The position numbers and the translations under genes are program-made. The notes below the pieces were generated by a model. It saw only the letters and a list, made by a program, of their open reading frames with translations, made no database searches and was not told the origin of the DNA. Positions 48,010 through 55,674 of a stretch of 64,000 bases of DNA are shown here, piece by piece; positions within the stretch are counted from its first letter, which is position 1, and the number at the start of each line of letters is the position of its first letter. The stretch is from Nocardia takedensis NBRC 100417 (lineage in GTDB: Bacteria; Actinomycetota; Actinomycetes; Mycobacteriales; Mycobacteriaceae), in assembly GCF_000308695.1 (NCBI RefSeq), contig NZ_BAGG01000109.1, positions 1-64,000 of the forward strand, in the 5' to 3' direction.

Positions 48010-48040
48010 ACATTAGCACGGGGTACCGGGCGGGTACCAA
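48010..48040 (-). promoter_or_regulatory. Promoter of tRNA-Val(CAC)
   Basis: On the minus strand TTGGTA (48040-48035) and TAATGT (48015-48010) are spaced 19 bases apart, with the tRNA 5' end about 58 bases downstream. The spacing is one or two bases longer than ideal. Confidence 0.45.
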
Positions 48041-48191
48041 ATCGCGTGCCCGGTAGGGGGAGCGGCGAGTTCCGGGGGTGTAGCGGCGGGCGAGCGCGGC
48101 GTTTCGATTCGGATCACGGACACGCACAATCGCAGGGGTCACTGCGGCCACAGGCGTCACAAGGGCGTTCCCGGGCGTTCTACCAGCGGAT

Positions 48192-48221
48192 TTGTACCTT
48201 TCACCGGGCGTCCGCTAATGT
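48192..48221 (+). promoter_or_regulatory. Promoter of the tRNA-Gly/Cys/Val cluster
   Basis: TTGTAC (48192-48197) and TAATGT (48216-48221) are spaced 18 bases apart, a good match to the housekeeping sigma consensus, and the first tRNA starts 46 bases further on. Confidence 0.6.
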
Positions 48222-48267
48222 TCTGTCTCGCACCACGGAGGCCCGGAAGCGGGCGCGGAAGTGTAAT

Positions 48268-48340
48268 GCGGATGTAGCGCAGCTGGTAGCGCATCACCTT
48301 GCCAAGGTGAGGGTCGCGGGTTCGAATCCCGTCATCCGCT
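48268..48340 (+). tRNA. tRNA-Gly (anticodon GCC)
   Basis: A 73-base cloverleaf with acceptor GCGGATG/CATCCGC, anticodon stem TCACC/GGTGA with loop TTGCCAA (anticodon GCC) and T-arm GCGGG-TTCGAAT-CCCGT. CCA is not encoded. It is the first of three tRNAs in a row. Confidence 0.95.
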
Positions 48341-48385
48341 CGAAAGGTAGGGTTTGGCAGTATACACCGCCTTCCCCCTTCGCAC

Positions 48386-48456
48386 GGTGGAGTGGCCGAG
48401 TGGTGAGGCAACGGCCTGCAAAGCCGTGCACACGGGTTCGATTCCCGTCTCCACCT
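48386..48456 (+). tRNA. tRNA-Cys (anticodon GCA)
   Basis: A 71-base cloverleaf with acceptor GGTGGAG/CTCCACC, anticodon stem ACGGC/GCCGT with loop CTGCAAA (anticodon GCA) and T-arm ACGGG-TTCGATT-CCCGT. CCA is not encoded. One base separates it from the next tRNA. Confidence 0.95.
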
Positions 48457-48457
48457 C

Positions 48458-48532
48458 GCGCGATTAGCTCAGCGGGAGAGCGCTTCCCTGACACGGAAGA
48501 GGTCACTGGTTCAATCCCAGTATCGCGCACCA
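48458..48532 (+). tRNA. tRNA-Val (anticodon GAC)
   Basis: A cloverleaf with acceptor GCGCGAT/ATCGCGC, anticodon stem CTTCC/GGAAG with loop CTGACAC (anticodon GAC) and T-arm ACTGG-TTCAATC-CCAGT. Unlike its neighbours it encodes the 3' CCA (48530-48532). A terminator follows ten bases later. Confidence 0.95.
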
Positions 48533-48542
48533 TGCGAGGCCG

Positions 48543-48576
48543 AGGCCCCGATCAGCACAGCTGATCGGGGCCTTTG
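48543..48576 (+). terminator. Intrinsic terminator of the tRNA cluster
   Basis: A perfect 14-bp stem (48543-48556 and 48560-48573, AGGCCCCGATCAGC and complement) with the loop ACA is followed by TTTGT. It is the only clear hairpin with a T-run in the window. Confidence 0.85.
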
Positions 48577-48647
48577 TCGTGTCCGGGGTGGGTTGTCGGA
48601 GGGTGGGGTTAGTCTGCGCTGATGGCGTGCGGCGACAGGGGTGCGGT

Positions 48648-49823
48648 GTGACGGTGGAGCGGGATGTGCACGAGGCCGAGCTCGATGTCGCCGACGCGGT
48701 GTCCTTCGGGTTGGAGGAGGTCAACGAGCTGCTCGGGGAGTTGATCGAGGAGTTGGGGGTGCGGCGCAAGCGGGACGCGGAGATCGTGGGGTCGCGGTTG
48801 GGGGTGTCCGGGGAGCGGCCGCAGACGCCGGCACGGATCGGGGCGAGGTTCGATCTGGCGCGTGACCGGGTGCGGCAGTTGCACACGCGGGCGGTGGGAC
48901 AGATCCTGCGGGACGCGGCGGTCGGCGGGCACAAGGCCGGGAAGGTGTTCGCGCGGCGGTATCCGCTCGACGCGCGCGATTCGGAGTCGGTGCGGGCGCT
49001 GCTGGTGGAGACCTACGCGACCGACACCGATCTGGCGGCCAACGAATGGGCCTACCTGAAGTTGCGGATCGCGGGCCACGCGCCCGAGGACGCCAAACGG
49101 GTGGCCGGTTATGTGATGCAGCGGATCATGGCGTGGCAGAAGAAGACTCGGCACCGGTTGGCGAAACTGCATCAGGTGTCCACGCCGGGTGCGGCGATTC
49201 CGCTGTTCGAGCAGGTCGAGTGGCCGAGCGCGGGTGCGGCGGCGGCGCTGCCGGGGAAGTCGGCGCGGGTGGTCGACGGCGACGACGAGTCCCGGGCGCG
49301 GTTCTATCTGGACAAGGTGGGGCGGGAGGTGGCCTTCGATTCGGCGTTGGAGGCGTCGCTGCTGCACGCGCTGACGGCCAGTGAGCTGGTCGACACCTTC
49401 CAGGAGACGCCGTGCGCGGTGGAGTACCTGGTCGACGGTGAGCGGCGGATCGCCCATCCGAGCGCGGTCGCGCGGTTGACCGACGGGCGCGCGGTGTTGA
49501 TCGACGTGCAACCGCTGGGGCATCTGGGTTTCCACCTCCGACGCCGCGCCGCGCTGGCGGGCCGGGAGTTCGCGCACGCCAACGGGTGGGGGTGGATGGT
49601 GTGGACGGGCAGTCGCACGGGGGTCGACGATCTGGTGCGGCGCGCGGTCGATCCCGAGTTCGAGAGCCGTCTGGTGGATCTGCTGGCGAGCGGGCCGGTG
49701 TTCTGGAGTTCGGTGCGCACCCTCGCCGACGAGGTGGACGCCACGCTGCTGGATCTGATCGCGTTGACGCTGCGACACGACTGGCGCTGGGACCGCGCGC
49801 CGTTCACCCTGCGCCGCCGGTAG
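48648..49823 (+). CDS. Sigma-70-region-4-like HTH protein with degenerate endonuclease-like C-terminal domain
   Basis: The 391-residue protein is cytoplasmic. Residues about 58-90 (TPARIGARFDLARDRVRQLH) match the sigma-70 region 4.2 helix-turn-helix. Residues about 200-310 resemble the TnsA/PD-(D/E)xK restriction-endonuclease fold: an E-x3-L helix (ALEASLLHAL), a strand with FQETPCAVEYLVDGERRIAHP and then AVLIDVQPLGHLG. The catalytic Asp after Pro is Ser and the E-x-K position reads D-V-Q, so nuclease activity is doubtful. I chose GTG 48648 because AGGGG lies six bases upstream. It directly follows a tRNA cluster, a common site for acquired genes, but its codon use looks native. Function unknown. 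Confidence 0.65.
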   Translation: MTVERDVHEAELDVADAVSFGLEEVNELLGELIEELGVRRKRDAEIVGSRLGVSGERPQTPARIGARFDLARDRVRQLHTRAVGQILRDAAVGGHKAGKVFARRYPLDARDSESVRALLVETYATDTDLAANEWAYLKLRIAGHAPEDAKRVAGYVMQRIMAWQKKTRHRLAKLHQVSTPGAAIPLFEQVEWPSAGAAAALPGKSARVVDGDDESRARFYLDKVGREVAFDSALEASLLHALTASELVDTFQETPCAVEYLVDGERRIAHPSAVARLTDGRAVLIDVQPLGHLGFHLRRRAALAGREFAHANGWGWMVWTGSRTGVDDLVRRAVDPEFESRLVDLLASGPVFWSSVRTLADEVDATLLDLIALTLRHDWRWDRAPFTLRRR

Positions 49824-49890
49824 GCGCGCGGTGCCGACCATCCCCGACCGTGTCGGCACCGCGGCGCGGACCACCCGAGCCGTCAGCGGC

Positions 49891-50838
49891 TCACGCCACG
49901 AACATCGCCGCGGCGAGGAAGGTGACGATCAACATCATCGAGCAATAGGTGATCAGCTGCCAGTGCCCGATGGTCTGTTGCAGGCGCGCGATGGTGGCGC
50001 GCAGGGTGTTGTCGACGCGATGGTGGTCGGCGAGTTTGCGGCTGACCTCGGCCAGCGAGTCGGCCTGCCGCTGGGCGTCGAGTTCGGCGCGCTCGAGGCG
50101 CGTGGTCAGCTTCATCACCTGTTTCTGCTTGTCGCGCACCGATTTGCGGGACAACGCGAGCGCGGTGCGCTGGTTGACCAGTTCCTGACGTTGGCGCGCG
50201 ATGACCATCGCCTGCGTTCTGGTGTGGTGCTCCCAGTCCTGCACGCTCGCCCAGCCTCCCGTCACCTCGTCGCGATACCCCCACACGATCTGCCCCGTCA
50301 CCCAGCCCCGCAGGAATTCCCGCAGTTCGAACGGGGTGCGCCGCGCGACCGCGAGCGCGGAGTCGCCCGCGTCCAGCATGCCGGTCTCGGCGAGGTAATC
50401 ACAGGCGGGCGGGGCGAAGTCGGCGATGCCGAGGGCGGGAACGTGGGCGACCCAGTAGCCGGGCTGGCACAGCCACAGCACGCCGTCGCAGCCCGCTTCG
50501 CGCAGTCGGGCGGTGTGTTCCTGGGCCAGCGCGCGGTCCAAGGGGCCGCCGCGGACCTCGATGGCGTACTGGCGTCCGTCGACGCGCCACAGGATGTCGA
50601 CGCGGTGAATGCCGACGCGCTGGTCGACTTCGGCGGTGTCGGCGCCGAATGCGACCAGCCTGCCGCACAGCCAGTATTTGAGGCGTTGGATATCCCATTG
50701 CGCGTCAGCGCATCCCGGACAGCGGCAACTGAAGCGGGATCTGTCCGCCTCGGACAGCGCGGGTTCGGCGGCGACGAGTTCCCGCTCACCCATTCCCAAT
50801 TCGGCGAGCACCGCTCGACGCCCACACGTCCGATCCAT
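49891..50838 (-). CDS. CoiA-like nuclease-domain protein with coiled coil and C-terminal membrane anchor
   Basis: The 315-residue protein has a Cys cluster (Cys38, Cys40, Cys43) and then a CoiA/PD-(D/E)xK-like core with Asp81 and Glu94-x-Arg96 (VDILWRVDGRQYAIEVRGGP). A helical region predicted to coil (about 215-285, Gln- and Arg-rich) and a C-terminal membrane helix (about 295-313, MMLIVTFLAAAMFV) follow. This would place a nuclease-like domain at the inner membrane face. The core keeps the acidic residues but has Arg where Lys is usual. ATG 50838 starts near the conserved part; ATG 50877 is an alternative adding 13 residues. It converges with the sigma-like gene. Function unknown. Confidence 0.6.
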   Translation of the reverse strand: MDRTCGRRAVLAELGMGERELVAAEPALSEADRSRFSCRCPGCADAQWDIQRLKYWLCGRLVAFGADTAEVDQRVGIHRVDILWRVDGRQYAIEVRGGPLDRALAQEHTARLREAGCDGVLWLCQPGYWVAHVPALGIADFAPPACDYLAETGMLDAGDSALAVARRTPFELREFLRGWVTGQIVWGYRDEVTGGWASVQDWEHHTRTQAMVIARQRQELVNQRTALALSRKSVRDKQKQVMKLTTRLERAELDAQRQADSLAEVSRKLADHHRVDNTLRATIARLQQTIGHWQLITYCSMMLIVTFLAAAMFVA

Positions 50839-51303
50839 TCGCTGCTGCGTCCTCACGCGATCACGCCCCTGACCCATAACACCGCCGGTCTCCGCGACCT
50901 ACTCCATAGATCAAGAGTGCGCCCAACTCGCTCCGCCCGCCAGCCCCCTATACCCCGCGTTCGCGCGCGCCACGCCCGCCGATTCCGGCTCGACCAGGCG
51001 ATGTGTGGTGCATCACAGGGGATTTCGTAGCGACATGCGAGAGGATCGCCACAGATTCGACCCTCGATTGATCTTTGCCGCCAATCCGGCGACACGGCCC
51101 GTCGACCAGCGCGATCCCGCGCGTCGCCGGGCCCGCGGGCGAGCCGTCGAGGCCGCACCGAGGGGGCCGCGGCGGCCGATCGACCCGGCTCGGGTTGCCC
51201 GGGCAGCCGTAGGGGAACTCTCGTCCCGCACCCAGAACGGTTGGCGGATAGAATCGGCCGGCCATGGCGGAGACCGTGGCCGCGAACGGGGAAGAAGGTA
51301 AGG
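50839..51303. other. Intergenic region between divergent genes
   Basis: About 465 bases separate the CoiA-like gene (minus) from the disordered-protein gene (plus). Open frames here are unsupported by ribosome binding sites. Both promoters must lie here; I could not place them with confidence. Confidence 0.5.
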
Positions 51304-52830
51304 ATGGAGCACGGGCAGGGCGACTCCGAGTCGATCGGCGAGATCTTGTCCGACATCGCGCACACGCTGCGCGATGTCAGCGCGAGGCTCGATGACGTCG
51401 CGGCTCGTTTCGACGCCGAACTGCCGAGTGAGAACGGTCTGGCGATCCGTCTCGCGAAGCTGGAAGCCTGGGCGTTCCGCACCGAACGCGACGTCGCCAA
51501 GTTCGGCGCGCGCCTGGACGCGACCAAGTTCGTCGACGCCACCCCCGTGGAGTCGACGCATCAGTCCCCGCCGCCTCCGCCGCCTCGCCGGACCCCGCCG
51601 TCCGAGCGCGTCCCGGCCGGGTCGCACGCCGCGGAACCGCGTCCGGCCCCCGCGTCGCGCCCGACGGAATGGCGTGCGCCCGAGCTACCCGCGGCCGAAC
51701 TGCCGCCGGTGGAGTTGCGGGCCGAATCCGGTCCGCGCGCCGATATCGGCACCCGCCCGCAGGCCACCACCCGGGCCGAGCGGCGCGAGATGGCCGAACG
51801 CGCCGAACAGGAACAGCCGCCGCGCGTCGACAGCGGTCTGCCCATCCGCGACAAGTCGGCCGGGCAGGTCCGCGAACGTCTGCTGCCGCGCGCCGCGGCG
51901 GGGCGCGCGGAATCCACGCAGGCCGTGCGGGCCGAGTCGCCGGTCGATCCGGCGGTCGGGCACGCGGAGAGCCCGCTGCCCCGGCGCACCGAGTCGGCGG
52001 GCATCGGTCACCTCGAAGTACCGACCGCGCACCTGGACTCCCCCGCGATCACCGGTTCGCGGTCCGCCGCCCCGGTGACCGGGTACGGCGAGGCGCCGGT
52101 GAGCCACAGCGCGCCGGAACCGTCGTTCACCGGTCGCGGCTACGAATCCGAGCACACCGGTTCGGGTTCGGCCGAGGCGGCGGTGACCCCGTCCCGCTAC
52201 GGTCTCGCCGAGCCCGCCACGTTCGCCCGCCCGGAACCCGTGGCCGACCACCCGGAACCGCGTGTCGCGCCGCCGCATCTCACCGAGACGACAACGCCGA
52301 ACCGCGGCGACGCCGTGAACGGCGCGATCCCGGGGTACTCGACCGGCGGCTCGGATCGGCTGCCCGCCTTCGCCTCCGACACCGGACTCGACCGCCGGTT
52401 GCCGGAGGTGCCGCCCGCGCTGCACGACTGGGTGGAACCGCTCCCCGCCGCGCCCGTCGCGCCGCCGCCCGAACCGGCCGCGCCCGAGTTCACGCCGCGC
52501 TACGAGCCGGTGCCGATCCCCGACACCACGACGCCGGTGAGCGCGCACGGCGAGTACGGCCACTACGACTCCGGACACGTCGATCTGTCCGGCCAGTCCC
52601 GCAACGGCAACACGGGCACTGTCCATACCGGCAACGGCCACACCGGCGGCGGTCTGGCGAGCGCGGCCCTCGTGGGTACCGAGACGCGGTCCGAGCCCGA
52701 GCCGACCGCGTACCGGTCGACCGAGGAGAACGGCCACGTCGACAAATTGCAGGCGATGCTGGATGACCTCAAGCGCAATCCCAACGGCCCGTTCGGCCGT
52801 CCGATCGGCGCGGGAGATCTGCCGGGCTGA
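51304..52830 (+). CDS. Largely disordered Pro/Glu/Arg-rich protein of unknown function
   Basis: The 508-residue protein begins with a helical, probably coiled-coil segment (about 10-85: IGEILSDIAHTLRDVSARLD, then DVAARFDAELPSENG). A long low-complexity stretch rich in Pro, Glu, Arg and Ser (about 95-460) with no fold follows. It ends in a short helical tail (KLQAMLDDLKRNPNGPFG), which looks conserved in style. No signal or membrane segment is visible, so it is probably cytoplasmic, perhaps a scaffold or polar-growth-type protein. ATG 51304 has GAAGG five bases upstream. I do not recognise the family. Confidence 0.65.
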   Translation: MEHGQGDSESIGEILSDIAHTLRDVSARLDDVAARFDAELPSENGLAIRLAKLEAWAFRTERDVAKFGARLDATKFVDATPVESTHQSPPPPPPRRTPPSERVPAGSHAAEPRPAPASRPTEWRAPELPAAELPPVELRAESGPRADIGTRPQATTRAERREMAERAEQEQPPRVDSGLPIRDKSAGQVRERLLPRAAAGRAESTQAVRAESPVDPAVGHAESPLPRRTESAGIGHLEVPTAHLDSPAITGSRSAAPVTGYGEAPVSHSAPEPSFTGRGYESEHTGSGSAEAAVTPSRYGLAEPATFARPEPVADHPEPRVAPPHLTETTTPNRGDAVNGAIPGYSTGGSDRLPAFASDTGLDRRLPEVPPALHDWVEPLPAAPVAPPPEPAAPEFTPRYEPVPIPDTTTPVSAHGEYGHYDSGHVDLSGQSRNGNTGTVHTGNGHTGGGLASAALVGTETRSEPEPTAYRSTEENGHVDKLQAMLDDLKRNPNGPFGRPIGAGDLPG

Positions 52831-52833
52831 GGG

Positions 52834-53757
52834 TCAGCGGCGGCGCGGACGCCCGCCGTCCGACTCGGGGGTCAGCAAGGTGCGGATCAGTTCGCGCAGC
52901 CAGCGGTGACCGCTGTCGGCGGTGTGGCGGGGATGCCAGGCCAACGACACCGCGACCTCGGGCAGGGGCAGCGGGATCTCGAAGGTGCCGAGACCGAACG
53001 CGGCTACGGCGCTCGCGCTGAGATGGGCGGGAGCGGGGCAGATCAGCCCGCCCGCGCGGACGGTGAGCAGCGCGGTCGGGAGGTCGGGCACGGTGGCCAC
53101 CACCCGCCGGGTGCGCCCGTGCAGGGCCAACCGGTCGTCGATGGGGCCTTGGGCGCGGCCGAGGCGGGAGATGGCCAGATGCGCGGCGGCGGCGTAGCGC
53201 GCGACCGTGACATGTCCGGTCACCAGGGGATGGTCGTGGGCGGCCACGCCGAGCAGGTGATCCCCGAACACGCGCTGCACGGTGGTCTCCGGATCGGTCC
53301 GGTCGATGACGCCGACCTCGATGTCGACGCGGCCGTCGCGCAGGGCGGCGGTGTCCTCGGGGGCGTCGGGGCGGAGGGTGAGGGTGACGCCGGGGGCACG
53401 CGAGCGGACCGCCGCCAGTAGCGGGCCGACGAGTTCGGCGAGGACGAGATCGCCCGCGCGCACCGCGAAGGACCGTTTGAGCGCGGCGGGATCGAGATCG
53501 TCGCGCGGTCCCAGCAACTCCCGTCCGCGCTGGACGACGGCGGTGACCTCGTAGCGCATCTCCAAGGCGCGCGGGGTGGGCACGAGGTGACGGCCGGAGC
53601 GGACGAGCAAAGGGTCGTCGAGGATCAGGCGCAGTCGCGCGAGGGTGCGACTCATGGCGGGGGCGGAGGTTTTCAGCCGCTGGGCGGCCTTGGTCACGCT
53701 GTGGGTCTCCAGGAGGGCATCCAGTGCCACCAGCAGGTTCATGTCCAGCGTCTCCAC
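52834..53757 (-). CDS. LysR-family transcriptional regulator
   Basis: The 307-residue protein has the N-terminal winged helix-turn-helix (NLLVALDALLETHSVTKAAQ, then RLKTSAPAMSRTLARLR) and a periplasmic-binding-type ligand domain to the end. LysR regulators bind a small effector and usually control a neighbouring gene and themselves. The start is either the GTG at 53757 or the ATG at 53742 (MNLLVALD). It converges with the disordered protein, with three bases between the stops. A symmetrical sequence directly upstream probably serves autoregulation. Confidence 0.88.
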   Translation of the reverse strand: METLDMNLLVALDALLETHSVTKAAQRLKTSAPAMSRTLARLRLILDDPLLVRSGRHLVPTPRALEMRYEVTAVVQRGRELLGPRDDLDPAALKRSFAVRAGDLVLAELVGPLLAAVRSRAPGVTLTLRPDAPEDTAALRDGRVDIEVGVIDRTDPETTVQRVFGDHLLGVAAHDHPLVTGHVTVARYAAAAHLAISRLGRAQGPIDDRLALHGRTRRVVATVPDLPTALLTVRAGGLICPAPAHLSASAVAAFGLGTFEIPLPLPEVAVSLAWHPRHTADSGHRWLRELIRTLLTPESDGGRPRRR

Positions 53758-53761
53758 CAGT

Positions 53762-53812
53762 GGATTATCACCAATGCAAAGACCGGACTCGACATTGCGT
53801 CGGTGATAATCC
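53762..53812. promoter_or_regulatory. Inverted repeat with mirrored -10 elements upstream of the LysR gene
   Basis: GGATTATCACC (53762-53772) and its complement GGTGATAATCC (53802-53812) are exact 11-base arms 40 bases apart, centre to centre. Each contains GATAAT, a good -10 element, pointing outward. On the minus strand the -10 ends about six bases from the GTG at 53757, so the LysR mRNA may be leaderless. The arms could equally be LysR binding sites. Confidence 0.5.
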
Positions 53813-53965
53813 GTGGACGCGCCGGGACGGAACGAGAACCGGCCGGTTGCGCACGGGTGAACGGGCGGTCGCCCGCGCCGATCAGGACCGGGAGATCGGT
53901 TCCGGGACAGCGCCGCCCGGAACCCGCGAGGATGCTCCGCTATCGACCGGCTATTCGCCGGGCGC

Positions 53966-55510
53966 TCAGCGGAGATCGGCTCCCGAGGAATGCGGTTCGA
54001 GACGTTCGGCCGCGGGCGGCCCCGCGGGCGGCGGCACCGCCCCGCGCGACCGCGCGCCCAACCCGCGATAGGAGGCGGGCTTCACCGGACGCACCCATTG
54101 CGCCAGTCGGGTGCGCAACGGCAGGCGGAACTTCAGGTCCCGCAGCATGTCGTCGATATTGTGGATCGCGAAGGGCGTGATCGCGGTGCCGTGCGCGTGG
54201 TGGCCGCCGGTGCCCGCCTCCATCCACCGCAACCGCTCCTCGACCTGTTCGGCCATCTGCTCCGGCGCGGGCAGATCCAGACGCCCGCGCAGCAGCGCCG
54301 CCGTCCAGTGCGCGCCCACCTCGGCCCCGAGCGGGCTCAGGAACGAGGAGTTGTAGCCGGCGAAACTGAGGTTGGGCACCTCGACGGGCAGGATGTGCCG
54401 ATAGAGCCGGAAGTTGCCGTCCTCGTCGGTGAGCATCCGCTGGGTGTACGGGGTCAGGAACGGCACACGCTGGTTGAAGCCGGTGGCGCACAGCACGACA
54501 TCGGCCTGCACGCGCTTGCCGTCGGACAGGTCGACCGCGGGCCCCGCCTTGGTGCTGAGCATCTCGACGATGGTGGTGTCGCGGTGCACGATGATCCGGC
54601 CGTCGCGGACCTGTTCGTAGAAACCCTCGGTGGTCAGGCTCGCGCCGCTCTGCGCGATCTCCTCGAAACGCCCGTCGGGCACCAGGTCGAGTTCGCGCAG
54701 CATCATCTGCTTGGTGGCCAGTTCGCGCAGCACGTCGAAATTGCTGTCGCGGAAGGACCGGCCCGCGCCGTGCAGCAGGCGTTCGGCCCGGCCCAGGCGC
54801 TGGTAGCGGAAGTGCGCCTCCCCCGACCTGGTCAGGGTCAGGCGTTCGTAGTCCTGACGCAAACCGGGCTTGCGGGGCAGTTTCCAGTGCAGGCGCCGCG
54901 CCACGACGCGGGTGGAGGCGGCCACGTGGCTGACCGCTTCGGCGACGTCGCAGGCCGAGCGGCCGTAGCCGACGACCACGACGGTGCGGCCGCGCACGGC
55001 CTCGAGGTCGTGGAAGTTGGAGGTGTGCAGCAGTTGTCCGCCGCCTACCTGGTAGAGGTCAGCGCCGCGGAACTCGGGGATCGACGGATCGCTGAACACG
55101 CCGTTGGCGACGACCAGATGATCGCAGGAGGCGCGGTGCACCCCGTGCTGGTCGCGGACCTCGAGCAGCCAACCGCTGTCGACGGGGTCGGCGGCGACCA
55201 CCTCGGTCCCCAGGCGCAGACTCCCGCGCAGGCCGAAGTGCTCGACGTAGCCGTTCAGGTACGCCTGTACCTGCGCGCCGTCGGGCACGTCGGGATAGTC
55301 CTCGGGCATCGGAAGATCCGAGAAACGGTAGGTCTTCTTGGAGTTCTGGGCCCGCAGGCCCGGATACCGGCGTGTGGCACTCCACACGCCGCCGACATCG
55401 GGTGTCCTGTCGAACACCTCGATCGGAAAACCTTCCCGGCTCAACACCTTCGCGGTGGCTAGGCCTGCAATGCCCGCACCTACGATCGCGATGCGGTTCC
55501 CGCTCGTCAT
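53966..55510 (-). CDS. FAD-dependent monooxygenase (FMO/Baeyer-Villiger type)
   Basis: The 514-residue protein has the FAD-binding GAGIAG loop at about 11-16, the FMO fingerprint-like HTSNFHDLEAV (about 160) and a second Rossmann motif GYGRSACD for NADPH. A late ATGFNQRVPFL motif is also typical. Such enzymes insert oxygen into ketones or hydroxylate N, S or other substrates. The C-terminus is a Pro/Ala-rich tail. ATG 55510 gives the usual length; no strong ribosome binding site is present. The P450 gene lies 164 bases upstream on the same strand. Confidence 0.85.
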   Translation of the reverse strand: MTSGNRIAIVGAGIAGLATAKVLSREGFPIEVFDRTPDVGGVWSATRRYPGLRAQNSKKTYRFSDLPMPEDYPDVPDGAQVQAYLNGYVEHFGLRGSLRLGTEVVAADPVDSGWLLEVRDQHGVHRASCDHLVVANGVFSDPSIPEFRGADLYQVGGGQLLHTSNFHDLEAVRGRTVVVVGYGRSACDVAEAVSHVAASTRVVARRLHWKLPRKPGLRQDYERLTLTRSGEAHFRYQRLGRAERLLHGAGRSFRDSNFDVLRELATKQMMLRELDLVPDGRFEEIAQSGASLTTEGFYEQVRDGRIIVHRDTTIVEMLSTKAGPAVDLSDGKRVQADVVLCATGFNQRVPFLTPYTQRMLTDEDGNFRLYRHILPVEVPNLSFAGYNSSFLSPLGAEVGAHWTAALLRGRLDLPAPEQMAEQVEERLRWMEAGTGGHHAHGTAITPFAIHNIDDMLRDLKFRLPLRTRLAQWVRPVKPASYRGLGARSRGAVPPPAGPPAAERLEPHSSGADLR

Positions 55511-55674
55511 GGGCACCGAGATTACCCGCCCTTGGCGTGTCGCAAAGCCGGCGTCTCGGATTTCGGCGGAACCGGCCTGTCCGTCCTCGGCGAACACCGC
55601 TGTGACCTCCGTCCGAGACCGCGCAAGGGGGCGCGGGGTGAGATTGCGCACCACCGCGGCCGGCCCGGCTCGGC

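Noticed and set aside
50853..51542. 229-codon minus-strand frame over the start of the disordered-protein gene
   Set aside because: It is antisense to a gene with a good ribosome binding site and has no recognisable features.
53813..53860. 15-codon plus-strand frame after the outward -10 element
   Set aside because: GTG start, no ribosome binding site, and very short; kept only as part of the promoter observation.
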